A DNA stretch of 64,000 nt from positions 62,001 to 126,000 of the forward strand of contig CAVRWX010000019.1 in NCBI GenBank assembly GCA_963725035.1. Reading direction: 5' to 3'. The notes beneath the pieces were generated by a model. It searched no databases, was not told the DNA's origin, and saw nothing but the letters and a program-made list of their open reading frames with translations. This stretch comes from JALZKA01 sp963725035 (GTDB lineage Bacteria; Actinomycetota; Thermoleophilia; Solirubrobacterales; 70-9). Below, piece after piece: positions 1 to 8,878 of this stretch. The stretch's first letter is position 1. Every line of letters begins with the position of its first letter. The position numbers and the translations under genes are program-made.

Positions 1-616
1 GGACGCGAGCGCCTCGGCGGCGCGCTCGGCTGAGACCCGGCCCGAAGCGATCAGGCGGATCGCCTCGGGCAGGAGCTCGTGCTCGGTGGTGTGGATCGCG
101 TCCTCGAGCTCAGCAGCGTCGCGGCTGGCGGGGACCGGAACTGAGCGCTGGAGGATCGGTGCGCCGGTGTCAACGCCCTCATCCACGAAGTGCACGGTGA
201 CGCCGGTGGTCTCTACGCCGGCGTCAAGCGCCTGTCCGATCGCGTCGAGGCCGGGAAATGAGGGCAGCAGGGCAGGGTGGACGTTCACGATCCGGTCGCG
301 CCATTGCCCGATGAAGTCCGGCGAGAGCAGCTGCATGTAGCCGGCGAGGACGACCAGGTCGACCTCGTTCCTGGTCAGCCACTCGGAGATCGCCGCGTCG
401 CGCTTCTCGCGGCTGTCGAAACCGTCGCCCGGAAAGCACTCGGCGGCGATCCCGGCATCCGTCGCACGGTCGAGCGCCATGGCGCCGGGCTTGTCCGAGG
501 CGACCGCCACGACCTCGACGCCATCGCTTCCCATGCACCGTGTCCAGGATCGCCTGCAGGTTCGTGCCGGTGCCGGAGGCGAGCACTGCGATTCGGAACG
601 AGCCGTCGGAACCCAA
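1..616 (-). CDS. purN: Phosphoribosylglycinamide formyltransferase, frameshifted, 3' end off window
   Basis: PurN transfers a formyl group from 10-formyl-THF to GAR in purine synthesis. The TTG start at 616 is the only in-frame start after an upstream stop and gives the N-terminal loop VLASGTGTNLQA. At about 531 the frame breaks by one base (GGG run); the other frame then reads cleanly to the window edge through SDGVEVVAVASDKPG, LAGYMQLLSP and the catalytic NVHPALLPSFPG. About 205 codons are present against a usual 190-210, so only the last few residues are missing. Both halves are well conserved, so I read the break as a sequence error and not a dead gene. It is the most downstream purine gene on this strand here. 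Confidence 0.9.
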
Positions 617-648
617 GATGCCGACAACCTATCTACGGCTTGGACCAT

Positions 649-1057
649 GAGGCGGATCGTACCTTGCTGCATGTGTCGTGACGGTCTTTGTGCGCTCTTG
701 CGCGTTCGTCCCGCCGTCGTCGCGGCGAGCCCTCGATTCCGGAGGAGACCGTCAGCGGCGGATCATCGACATCACCTGTTACGGGCCGTGCGCGCCCGGA
801 CCAATCCAAGAAGCCGTTCGAGGGTCACGCCGACGTCGTCGTCACCTACAAGAAGACAGGGCAGCAGGTCGCGCGAGTCCCGGTCGAGGGCAGCAAGTAC
901 TCCGTCATCGTACCGCCCGGCCGCTACCGGATCGTTGCCGATGCCCTTCCCCGAGCAGGATTCGAACTGCTGGGTGGGCAACCCGCGCAGGCTCCACGTG
1001 ATTTCGGGACAGTCGGTGCGCAAGCGCCTCAAGGTCGAGAACGTCTGCGTCCAGTAG
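649..1057 (+). CDS. Small secreted beta-sandwich protein, broken by frameshifts
   Basis: Coding signal jumps between frames. One frame carries GHADVVVTYKKTGQQVARV and YSVIVPPGRYRIVADA, typical of carboxypeptidase-regulatory-like or collagen-binding B-type folds. From about 955 a second frame continues with DSNCWVGNPRRLHVISGQ and ends VENVCVQ with a TAG at 1055. A third frame upstream has ITCYGPCAPGP. Put together these make an extracytoplasmic protein of roughly 120-135 residues with a cysteine-bearing end, a layout common in Thermoleophilia. The start near 649 is a guess and a signal peptide is not clean in any one frame. It converges on recQ, 8 bases away. Function unknown. Confidence 0.45.
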
Positions 1058-1065
1058 GGATCCCG

Positions 1066-2599
1066 CTAAGCGGCGGCTTCGAGCTTCGGGAACTTGCCGC
1101 CCGTCGAGCGGATGACGCCGGCCGCGAGCATCGCGTCCACCTCGCCGAGAAGCTCTTCGGCCCGCCACTCGTTCCACTCGCCATACCCGGGCAGCTCGTC
1201 GTAGGCGTATTTCACGACGACCTTGGAGCGCCCGCCGCGCAGGATCTCGACGGCGCGCGTGCGCCCCACCGATGGAGATGCCTCCTCGACCACGCGCAGG
1301 ATCGCGTCGCGGATGTCCTCGTCGCCCCCGGAGGCATGCGTCCGCTTCGGCGGCGCTGCGATCTTCTCGGACGCCAGCATCGCGAGCGGCCCGTCGCACG
1401 AGTCGCAGCAACGACCCTCCGAGACAGGAGCCGAGCGGTCGCCGAAGTGCCTCAGGATCGCGACCCGGCGACACCCCTCGCCGTCGACGAAGCCCCAGAC
1501 CGCGCGGTACTGCGCCCACTTCTGCGACTTGGCCCCGGGGTCTTCGGTCTGGTTGATGAAGTAGACGTGGAGGCCCTTGTCCTGACCGGAGGCGAGGAGG
1601 ACGCAGCGCGACGGCAGACCGTCACGGCCCGCGCGCCCGGCCTCCTGGTAGTAGGCCTCGAGCGAGGAAGGGACGGCCTCGTGGATCACGGTGCGCACGT
1701 TGGCTTTGTCGACGCCCATGCCGAAGGCGTTCGTCGCCACGACCACGGGCGACTCCCCCGACATGAACGCCCGCTGCGCCTCGGCGCGGGGTTCGCGGTC
1801 CATCCCCGCGTGGTAGGCCGGCACCGGATGACCGAGTTCGCGGCTCAGCCGATCCGCCGTCGCGTCGGTGCGCTTGCGAGTGCCCGAGTAGACGATCGCG
1901 GGCAGCGCGCCGGGCTCCGCCAGAAGCGCGGAGACGGCCCGCTCGCGGGCGCGGTCGCCCGAGATCGGCTACAACGTCGTAGGAGAGGTTCGGCCGCTCG
2001 AACCCGGTGGCGATCCGGACGGGGTCATCCAGGCCGAGCCGGTCGATGATGTCGACCGACACGCGGGGCGTTGCCGTCGCAGTCGCGGCGAGGATCGACC
2101 GCGCTTCCAGACGCTTCGCGATCTCACCGAGCTTGTAGTACTCGGGACGGAAGTCGTGGCCCCACTGGCTCACGCAATGCGCCTCGTCGACGACGAACAG
2201 CCCGACGTTGCCCTTGAGCTTCTCGCCGATGCCAGGCGCCCAGAAGCGCTCAGGCGCCACGTAGAGCATCCGCGCCTCGCCGGCGAGCGCGCGGCGCAGC
2301 GACTCGGAGTTCTCGGCGCCCGTGCGCTGGGCATTGATCAGCTCGGCACTGTCACCCAGGCCCTCGACCTGGTCCTGCATGAGCGAGACGAGCGGTGAGA
2401 CGACGAGCGTCAGCGCATCGGAGTCCTCGAGCGCGGGTAGCTGGTAGCAGAGCGACTTGCCCGCACCCGTCGGCATGACGACCAGAACGTCGCGCCCGGC
2501 CATCGCCGCCTGGACCGCCTCGCGCTGCCCGGGCCTGAAGCCGGGGTGGCCGAAGTGGCGGTGGAGCGCGTCCTCGGCGCGGGTGTCCAGCGTCGTCAT
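1066..2599 (-). CDS. recQ: ATP-dependent DNA helicase RecQ, frameshifted
   Basis: Superfamily 2 3'-5' helicase acting in recombination and repair. The first part carries the Q-motif region FGHPGFRPGQ, Walker A MPTGAGKSLCYQ, DEAHCVSQWGHDFRP and the TATAT motif. The frame shifts by one base near 1970 (after NLSYDVV) and resumes with PISGDRARERAV, AYHAGMDREPR, FGMGVDKANVRTVIHE and YYQEAGRAGRDG. The C-terminus keeps the zinc cysteines (CRRVAILRHFGD, RCCDSCDGP) and a winged-helix-like tail; no HRDC domain is visible. Rejoined length is about 510 residues. Start chosen at the ATG at 2599 (MTTLDTRAEDAL). It lies 61 bases downstream of purF on the same strand. Confidence 0.9.
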
Positions 2600-2660
2600 G
2601 ACCTGATCATGGCCGACGGACCGGCGATTCACCCCGGCTGCCGATGTGCTCTTGAGCCCT

Positions 2661-4127
2661 TTATCCGCTTACTGGGATCTTTGCGATCTCCTCGAGCGCG
2701 AACTTGCCGTCCGCAGCAGTGGGATCGCCAAGCGGGTACTCGCCCGTGAAGCACGCGTCGCAGTGGCTCTCCCGCGGGGTGCCGACCGCCTCGTAGACGC
2801 CCTCGATCGAGAGGTAGGCGAGCGAGTCCGCCTCGAGCTCCGTGGCGATCTCGGCCTCGGTGCGCTCGTGGGCGATCATCTCTTCGCGCGTGGACATGTC
2901 GACCCCGTAGTGGCAGGGGTTGCGGATCGGCGGCGCGGAGATGCGAAGGTGGACCTCGGTTGCGCCGGCGTCGCGAAGCATTCCAACGATCTGGCGAGTC
3001 GTGTTGCCGCGGACGATCGAGTCGTCGACGACCACCACCCGCTTGCCGGCGAGGATCTCGGGCAGCGGGTTGAACTTCATGCGCAGGCCGTGCTTGCGGA
3101 GCTCCTGGCCAGGCTGGATGAAGGTGCGCTGGACGTAGCGGTTCTTGATCAGGCCGTCGTCCTTCGGCAGGCCGGCGGCCCGCGCGTAGCCCGTTGCGGC
3201 GGGATTGCCGGAGTCCGGCACCGAGATCACGAGGTCGGCGTCGGCGGGCGCCTCGCGCCAGAGGATCTCGCCCATCTTCGAGCGGACCTCCTGCAGGACC
3301 TTTCCTTCGAGCCGGGTATCCGGACGCGAGAAGTAGATGTGCTCGAAGACGCAGTGGGCGCGGCGCTTGGGCTCGATCACCTGGCGCGTCTCCAGGCCGC
3401 GCTCGCCGATAGAGACGAGCTCGCCCGGCTCGACCTCGCGCACCAGCTCGGCGCCGATGATGTCGAAGGCGCAGCTCTCCGATGCGACGCACCAGCTGTC
3501 GCCGAGCTTGCCGAGCGAGAGGGGGCGGACGCCGTGCGGGTCGCGGAAGGCGACGACGGCGCGCTTGGTCATGATCACCGTCGAGTAGGCGCCCCGAAGG
3601 CGGGGCATGACGGCCTCAACGGCGTTCTCGATCGGCCGTTCCTCGGCGACCGAGAGGAGCGCGCACAGGATCTCCGAGTCGGAGGTGCCACGGAAGCGCA
3701 TGCCCTTGTCGGTCATCTCGTTGAAGAGCTCGACGGCGTTGGTCAGGTTCCCGTTGTGGGCCATTGCGACCTCGCGGCCGTCGTCGCGCCAGACCGGCTG
3801 CGAGTTCTCCCACGAGCCGCCGCCGGTGGTCGAGTAGCGGACGTGGCCGATCGCCATGTCGCCGTCGAGCGCGCGGAGCTTCTCCTCGTCGAAGACCTGC
3901 GAGACGAGCCCCGTGTCGCGAAGGGTCGTGATGTGCCCGCCCTCGCAGGTCGCGATGCCAGCCGACTCCTGGCCGCGGTGCTGGAGCGCGTACAGGGCGA
4001 AGTAGGCGAGCTTCGCGACCTCGGAGCCAGGCGCGTATACGCCGAAGACGCCGCACTCGTCGCGGGGGCCATCACGGTCGGGAATGCCCGGTGGAGCCCC
4101 GTCTGGGGCACTTTGGGATGAGCTCAT
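2661..4127 (-). CDS. purF: Amidophosphoribosyltransferase
   Basis: PurF converts PRPP and glutamine to phosphoribosylamine, the committed step of purine synthesis. The ATG at 4127 gives MSSSQSAPDG, a 24-residue propeptide, then Cys25 in DECGVFGVY, the N-terminal nucleophile exposed by processing. The glutaminase domain follows (QHRGQESAG, RYSTTGGGSWENSQP, AHNGNLTNA, RGTSDSEIL), then the phosphoribosyltransferase domain with the PRPP loop VVVVDDSIVRGNTT and the later TRKN-type region CDACFTGEYP. About 488 residues, normal for the Bacillus-type enzyme, which carries a 4Fe-4S cluster; the late CDAC cysteines fit that. Intact reading frame. Confidence 0.97.
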   Translation of the reverse strand: MSSSQSAPDGAPPGIPDRDGPRDECGVFGVYAPGSEVAKLAYFALYALQHRGQESAGIATCEGGHITTLRDTGLVSQVFDEEKLRALDGDMAIGHVRYSTTGGGSWENSQPVWRDDGREVAMAHNGNLTNAVELFNEMTDKGMRFRGTSDSEILCALLSVAEERPIENAVEAVMPRLRGAYSTVIMTKRAVVAFRDPHGVRPLSLGKLGDSWCVASESCAFDIIGAELVREVEPGELVSIGERGLETRQVIEPKRRAHCVFEHIYFSRPDTRLEGKVLQEVRSKMGEILWREAPADADLVISVPDSGNPAATGYARAAGLPKDDGLIKNRYVQRTFIQPGQELRKHGLRMKFNPLPEILAGKRVVVVDDSIVRGNTTRQIVGMLRDAGATEVHLRISAPPIRNPCHYGVDMSTREEMIAHERTEAEIATELEADSLAYLSIEGVYEAVGTPRESHCDACFTGEYPLGDPTAADGKFALEEIAKIPVSG

Positions 4128-4206
4128 AGAGGTGCTTCGCCTGGGTCTGGATCTGACTCGCGGAGCGGGCTTACGCCTACCAAGCAAGGCTACCAGCGGC
4201 CCCGGA

Positions 4207-4929
4207 TCAGCTCAGGGGCGCGACGGCGATCCGGACCGTGAAGGGGGTGCAGTAGAGAACGACCGTGTCGTAGCGGGTGAGATCCGCGTCGTCAGGAAGC
4301 TCGTACTGCTGGTCGCCGACGTTGCCCTTGAGGCCGCCGAGCTCCACGCGGTCGTCGAAGCTCGATTCGTCCTGGGTCAGCCAGACCTCGACCTCGACGC
4401 CCGGATCGACGTCGAAGTCGGTGAAGGTGAGCGTCCGCTCGCCGCTCGGCTCCTTGACCACGGTTGCGGTCCCGGAGCCGGCGTGGCCGTCCTCGCCGGT
4501 GAACTGACCCGTGGCGAGCGAGACTGGGCCGGCGGGCTTCTCGGGCTCCGGTTTCTGATCCTTCGCGGCGTCGTCCTCTGGTTCGGCGACTTCGCTGTCG
4601 CCCGCGAGCGCAGCATCGCGCTCCGAGCCGCTCGCTTCGGCCGTCGCGACGACCACGTCCTCGTCGACCTCGCTGTCGCGGAAGCCGGTCCAGTAGCCGA
4701 TCGCGACTGACGCGACAAGGATCGCGACGTAGGTGCCGAGCACGGGCGCGCGCAACTCCGGCCGCCGCGACGTGGCGACCAGCGCGGCGATCCCTACGAG
4801 CGCAAACCAGATCGAGACCAGGACGATGGCGGCCGTTTTCGTCTCGGCGACCCAGCGCTGGAGGACGAGAAGGCCAATCCCGAGCACCGTCGCAACGATC
4901 AGAGCAGGCACGAGGCGTTCGCGGTTCAT
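4207..4929 (-). CDS. Membrane-anchored DM13-domain protein
   Basis: 240 residues. Three hydrophobic helices lie in the first ~95 residues (LVPALIVATVLGIGLL, AAIVLVSIWFALVGIAALVA, VLGTYVAILVASVAIGYW), then an acidic Glu/Lys/Pro-rich linker, then a DM13 domain from about 140 to the end. The domain shows GQFTGEDGHAGSGTATV, LTFTDFDVDPGVEVEVWL, LGGLKGNVGDQQYELPDD, YDTVVLYC and VRIAVAPLS, all hallmarks of DM13, including the single near-terminal Cys proposed for redox or electron-transfer roles. Orientation suggests the domain lies outside the membrane. It sits between purF and purL on the same strand, but a hairpin at 4992-5013 separates it from purL. No direct link to purine synthesis is evident. 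Confidence 0.88.
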   Translation of the reverse strand: MNRERLVPALIVATVLGIGLLVLQRWVAETKTAAIVLVSIWFALVGIAALVATSRRPELRAPVLGTYVAILVASVAIGYWTGFRDSEVDEDVVVATAEASGSERDAALAGDSEVAEPEDDAAKDQKPEPEKPAGPVSLATGQFTGEDGHAGSGTATVVKEPSGERTLTFTDFDVDPGVEVEVWLTQDESSFDDRVELGGLKGNVGDQQYELPDDADLTRYDTVVLYCTPFTVRIAVAPLS

Positions 4930-4991
4930 GCGGCTTAGTCGCCCGCAGGCTTACTCCGTTACGCCGAGAGTCGAATAACCGGACACATTGG

Positions 4992-5013
4992 GCGCTGAAA
5001 CGACTCTCAGCGC
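4992..5013 (-). terminator. Hairpin downstream of purL
   Basis: Perfect 7-bp stem GCGCTGA/TCAGCGC with an 8-base loop, starting 8 bases after the purL stop. There is no clear U-tract, so this is a candidate terminator or mRNA-stabilising hairpin only. Confidence 0.4.
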
Positions 5014-5020
5014 AGTGGTG

Positions 5021-7306
5021 TTACGCGTCGGGCGCGGCCGGCTCGGCGAAGCGGTCTGCCAGCGAGCGCCAGGACGTCTCGGCCTCGGCGACCGTCACGC
5101 TCGGCTCCATCCACTCGGATGAGATCTCGATGCGATCGCCCCCGGCGGAGCCGAGGAACCACGCGTCCACGCCGGCCTCCTTTGCACGGGCCTGAAGCTC
5201 GCGCACCGCTTCCTCGGCGCCCGCGATCAGGTAGCCACCAGGCCCTTCGCCGAAGAGGGCCGCCTCGGGCTCGGAGCCGCGGGTGCGGACCAGGGCGTCC
5301 AGGTCACACCGCGCGCCGACACGGCCGGCGATCGCCATCTCAGCGAGAGCGCAGGCGAGGCCGCCGTCGGAGATGTCGTGGATCGCAAGGTCTCCGGTGC
5401 GAGCTTCTTCGCGGATGAACGCGAGCGCGCGGAGGTGCGCGTCGAGGTCGATCTCGGCCAGGCCGGGCTCGAGCTCGCCGCGAAGCTTCGTGAGCTCCGA
5501 TCCCGCGGGCGACGGGTCGAACGGCCCGACCAGCGCGATCGCGTCTCCGTCGGAAAGCGCCAGGCCGCCGGCCTTTCGCGCGTCCGGAAGCTCGCCCACG
5601 AGCCCGACCACGGGAGTGGGGTAGATCGGGCCACGGTCCGTCTCGTTGTAGAGCGAGACGTTGCCGCCGACGACCGGCACGCCCATCGCGTTGCACACGT
5701 CGGCCAGGCCCTGCACGGCGCGGTCGAGTTGCCAGGCAACGGCGGGCTTCTCGGGGTTGCCGAAGTTGAGACAGTTCGTGAGGCCGAGCGGCTCCGCGCC
5801 GACGCAGGCGAGGTTCTGAGCGCATTCGAGCACGGCCTCGACGGCACCGCGATAGGGGTCGCACGCGACCCGGCGGCCGTTGCCGTCGATTGAGGTCGCG
5901 ATCGCGTTGTCCGTCTCGGGAAGCTGGAGGACGGCGGCGTCGGCCGTCTCGGGGCGGCGGACGGTGCGCGAGCCGACGATCGAGTCGTACTGCTCGAAGG
6001 CCCACTTCTTCGAAGCGATGGAGGGCGAGGCGAGGAGCTCGAGGAGGATCTCACCCGGGTCGTCGGCCTCGAGAGTTCGCTCGTTGCCGTAGATCCAGCC
6101 GCTCGGCTCTTCAGGCTCGAGGTCGTAGAGCGGGCACCCGTCGACGAGCGCCTCGACCGGCATCTCGCCGGTGACCTCGTCGCCGCGCAGGACGCGGAAG
6201 AGACCCGTGTCCGTCACCTCGCCGACGACGGCAGGCGCGGCCTGCCACTTGCGACAGATCGCTAGGACGTCGTCGACCTTTCCGGGCTCGACGACGGCGA
6301 GCATCCGCTCCTGAGACTCGGAGACCATGACCTCGAACGGCTCCATGTCGGCCTCGCGGAGCGGCACGCGGCCCACATCGATGTCGATCCCGACGCCGCC
6401 GCCCGATGCCATCTCGGCTGCCGAGGACGTGAGTCCCGCGGCGCCAAGGTCCTGGAGCGAGACCAGGAGCCCCGCGTCGAGGAGCTCGAGGCAGCACTCG
6501 ACCAGCTTCGACTCCTCGAACGGATCGCCGATCTGGACCGAGGGGCGCTTCGACTCGTCGGCCTCGTCGAGCTCGGCCGAAGCGAGGACCGAAGCGCCGC
6601 CGATCCCGTCCCGGCCGGTGGAGGCGCCCATCAGGACGACCTGGTTGCCGACGCCGGCCGCCGCCGAGCGGACCATCGCGTCGGTGCGGGCGAAGCCGAT
6701 GCACATCGCGTTCACCAAGCAGTTCTGCTCGTAAGGCGGCTCGAAGTAGACCTCGCCGCCGACCGTAGGGACGCCGATCGAGTTGCCGTAGTGGCCGATG
6801 CCGGCGACGACGTGGTCGAAGAGGTAGCGCGAGCGCTCCGACGAGAGGTCGCCGAAGCGGAGCGAGTCGAGGATCGCGATCGGCCGGGCACCCAGCGCGA
6901 AGACGTCGCGCAGGATCCCGCCGACCCCAGTCGCAGCGCCCTGGAACGGCTCGACAGCTGAAGGGTGGTTGTGCGACTCGACCTTGAACGCCACCGCGTA
7001 GCCGCCGCCGACGTCCACCGCGCCCGCGTTCTCGCCCGGGCCCATCACGACGCGCGGCCCCTCGGTCGGCAGGCGACTGAGGAGCTTTCGCGAGTGCTTG
7101 TAGGCGCAGTGCTCGGACCAAAGGAGCGAGAACATCGCCAGCTCGACGTCGTTCGGCTCGCGCCCGAGCTTGGAGTTGATCAGCTCGAACTCGGTGTCGG
7201 TCAGGCCGAGCTCGCTGTGCTTCGAAGGGGACGTGCGGCTTGGGCAGTCACGAAGCGACGACTCTACCCCGCGGCTGGCGGGTAGCGGTGCCATCACCCG
7301 GCGCAT
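5021..7306 (-). CDS. purL: Phosphoribosylformylglycinamidine synthase, small PurL subunit
   Basis: ATP-dependent conversion of FGAR to FGAM, using ammonia delivered by PurQ through a PurS-bridged complex. At about 760 residues it is the small type without a fused glutaminase, matching the separate purS and purQ at 17.7-18.6 kb. Visible landmarks: MFSLLWSEHCAYKHSRK, VVMGPGENAGAVD, FKVESHNHPSAVEPFQGAATG, the second-half NCLNFGNPEKP and the final IHDISDGGLACALAEMA and FGEGPGGYLI. Start is uncertain between ATGs at 7306 (MRRVMAPL) and 7294; there is no in-frame start nearer the conserved domain. The HD-GYP gene ends 25 bases upstream on the same strand. Confidence 0.97.
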   Translation of the reverse strand: MRRVMAPLPASRGVESSLRDCPSRTSPSKHSELGLTDTEFELINSKLGREPNDVELAMFSLLWSEHCAYKHSRKLLSRLPTEGPRVVMGPGENAGAVDVGGGYAVAFKVESHNHPSAVEPFQGAATGVGGILRDVFALGARPIAILDSLRFGDLSSERSRYLFDHVVAGIGHYGNSIGVPTVGGEVYFEPPYEQNCLVNAMCIGFARTDAMVRSAAAGVGNQVVLMGASTGRDGIGGASVLASAELDEADESKRPSVQIGDPFEESKLVECCLELLDAGLLVSLQDLGAAGLTSSAAEMASGGGVGIDIDVGRVPLREADMEPFEVMVSESQERMLAVVEPGKVDDVLAICRKWQAAPAVVGEVTDTGLFRVLRGDEVTGEMPVEALVDGCPLYDLEPEEPSGWIYGNERTLEADDPGEILLELLASPSIASKKWAFEQYDSIVGSRTVRRPETADAAVLQLPETDNAIATSIDGNGRRVACDPYRGAVEAVLECAQNLACVGAEPLGLTNCLNFGNPEKPAVAWQLDRAVQGLADVCNAMGVPVVGGNVSLYNETDRGPIYPTPVVGLVGELPDARKAGGLALSDGDAIALVGPFDPSPAGSELTKLRGELEPGLAEIDLDAHLRALAFIREEARTGDLAIHDISDGGLACALAEMAIAGRVGARCDLDALVRTRGSEPEAALFGEGPGGYLIAGAEEAVRELQARAKEAGVDAWFLGSAGGDRIEISSEWMEPSVTVAEAETSWRSLADRFAEPAAPDA

Positions 7307-7331
7307 GCCTGGCGCAAACCGGCTTGCAGAC

Positions 7332-8771
7332 TCAGAAAACGGGGTCTGAGGTCGATCCCGAGAGCTCGTCGCGCGAAGAGATCGACGTGAGTTTGCGGGG
7401 GCGCCCCCAGTTCGCCGGCCTCAGCCCGCCGACGGGGTGCATCAGCCGGGAGTGGTCCAGCGCGAGGAACGCTTCCACAACCTTCGGACTGAAGTGCACC
7501 CCCGCGCCTTTCGCGATCCCGGCGACCGCGACATGGACCTTCCACGCGGGCTTGTAGGGGCGTTCGTGAGTGAGCGCATCGAAGACGTCCGCGACGGCAG
7601 TGATCTGACCGACGAGCGGGATCTCTTCACCCTTGAGGCCGAAGGGGTAACCGCTCCCGTCCCAGCGCTCGTGGTGGGAGAGCGCGATCGTGCGCGCGAT
7701 GTGCAGGATCGGGAACTTTCCCTGGGCCAGGATGTTGGCTCCGATCTGGACGTGCTCCTGCATGGCCTTGTACTCCTCTTCCGTCAGCTCGCCCCTCTTC
7801 AGCAGCACCGCGTCGGGCACGCCCACCTTGCCAATGTCGTGAAGCGGCGCCGCGCGCCTGATCAGCTTGACGTCGTCCTCGCTTAAGCCCAGCTGGCGGG
7901 CAATCCGCGCAGCGGTGCGACCGACACGCTCAGTGTGCTGATTCGTGTCGTCGTCCCGGTACTCGGCCGCGATCGCGAGCCTCTGCAGAACCTCGAGTCG
8001 CGACGCTTCGAGCGCGTTTGTGCGCTCACGAATCGTCTGCTCCAACTGCTCGCTTTGCGTCTGGAGGGCCTCCTCGGCCTCCTTCTGGGCACTGATGTCG
8101 CGAGCCGACGCGTAGACCTTGCGATCGTCGGGGTCGGGATGAACATTCCACTCCAGCCAGCGGTAGTCGCCGTCGGCAGTCCGAATCCGGTTTCGGAAGC
8201 TGACGGTCTTGATGCCGTTGGTGAGGCTTTTGGCCTCGATCAGGCTCATCTCCCGATCGTCTGGATGGATGAACTCGACGATCGGTCGCGAGCAGAGCTG
8301 TTCGGCCGTGTATCCAAGAGTCTCTTCCCAGGCGGGGTTCAGGTCCTCGAAGTAGCCGTCGAAATTTGCCGTGGCGATCAGGTCGAGCGAGAGGGCGTAA
8401 TGGCGTTCAAGCGTCGCCTCCAGGGCACGTCGCTCGTCGACGAACCGCCCCAGCAGGCCACCGACGGCGAGATAGACGGTGCCTGTCGCCAAGAGGATCG
8501 CGAGGCTGGGCTCCTGCGCAACGGTTGCTTCGTAGACGATCACAAGCGCGAGCGCGCAGATCGCGCCCGCCAGTCCCCCTCGAAAGCCGTACTGCACGGC
8601 CGCGATCGCGATCGGGATCGCCCAGATCACGCGGAGCACTCCTGATGCTTCCTCCCGTCCCAGGCCCAGAGCAAGGATCGCGGTCAGCGTTGCCATTGAC
8701 CCTAGAACGACCACCCAGCCCAGGAAGCCGGGCTTTGCCCGACCGCGACCACCGCGCAAGTTGTTCAGCAT
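7332..8771 (-). CDS. Membrane PAS / HD-GYP cyclic-di-GMP phosphodiesterase
   Basis: 479 residues. The N-terminal ~125 residues hold four to five hydrophobic helices (e.g. WVVVLGSMATLTAILALGL, VIWAIPIAIAAVQYGF, LAILLATGTVYLAVGGLLG). A PAS domain follows (DLIATANFDGYFEDLNPAW ... FIHPDDR ... RWLEWNVHPDPDDRKVYAS), a coiled-coil linker, and an HD-GYP domain from about 265 with HTERVGRTAARIA, the metal-binding HDIGK, HHERWDGSGYP and ADVFDALTHERPYK. All signature residues are present, so hydrolysis of cyclic-di-GMP is likely; the membrane helices and PAS would sense an unknown signal. A TTAGATTTC motif shared with heat-shock promoters lies 41-49 bases upstream. Confidence 0.9.
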   Translation of the reverse strand: MLNNLRGGRGRAKPGFLGWVVVLGSMATLTAILALGLGREEASGVLRVIWAIPIAIAAVQYGFRGGLAGAICALALVIVYEATVAQEPSLAILLATGTVYLAVGGLLGRFVDERRALEATLERHYALSLDLIATANFDGYFEDLNPAWEETLGYTAEQLCSRPIVEFIHPDDREMSLIEAKSLTNGIKTVSFRNRIRTADGDYRWLEWNVHPDPDDRKVYASARDISAQKEAEEALQTQSEQLEQTIRERTNALEASRLEVLQRLAIAAEYRDDDTNQHTERVGRTAARIARQLGLSEDDVKLIRRAAPLHDIGKVGVPDAVLLKRGELTEEEYKAMQEHVQIGANILAQGKFPILHIARTIALSHHERWDGSGYPFGLKGEEIPLVGQITAVADVFDALTHERPYKPAWKVHVAVAGIAKGAGVHFSPKVVEAFLALDHSRLMHPVGGLRPANWGRPRKLTSISSRDELSGSTSDPVF

Positions 8772-8811
8772 CGATCTTTCAACCCCCGAAAGTCATTGGC
8801 CGTTACGGCGT

Positions 8812-8820
8812 GAAATCTAA
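8812..8820 (-). promoter_or_regulatory. TTAGATTTC element upstream of HD-GYP gene
   Basis: On the minus strand the sequence TTAGATTTC lies 41-49 bases before the HD-GYP start, in an AT-rich gap of 107 bases. The same nine bases occur upstream of dnaK (39-47 bases) and clpB (21-29 bases). It may be a -10-like promoter element or a shared operator. Confidence 0.35.
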
Positions 8821-8878
8821 CCGATTTGAGGTAATGAACATACGAAACCGGGTAGGCCGAAAGATTCGTTGCGTGCGG

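Noticed and set aside
1066..2599. RecQ as a pseudogene
   Set aside because: All helicase motifs are conserved on both sides of one single-base shift, matching the contig-wide indel pattern.
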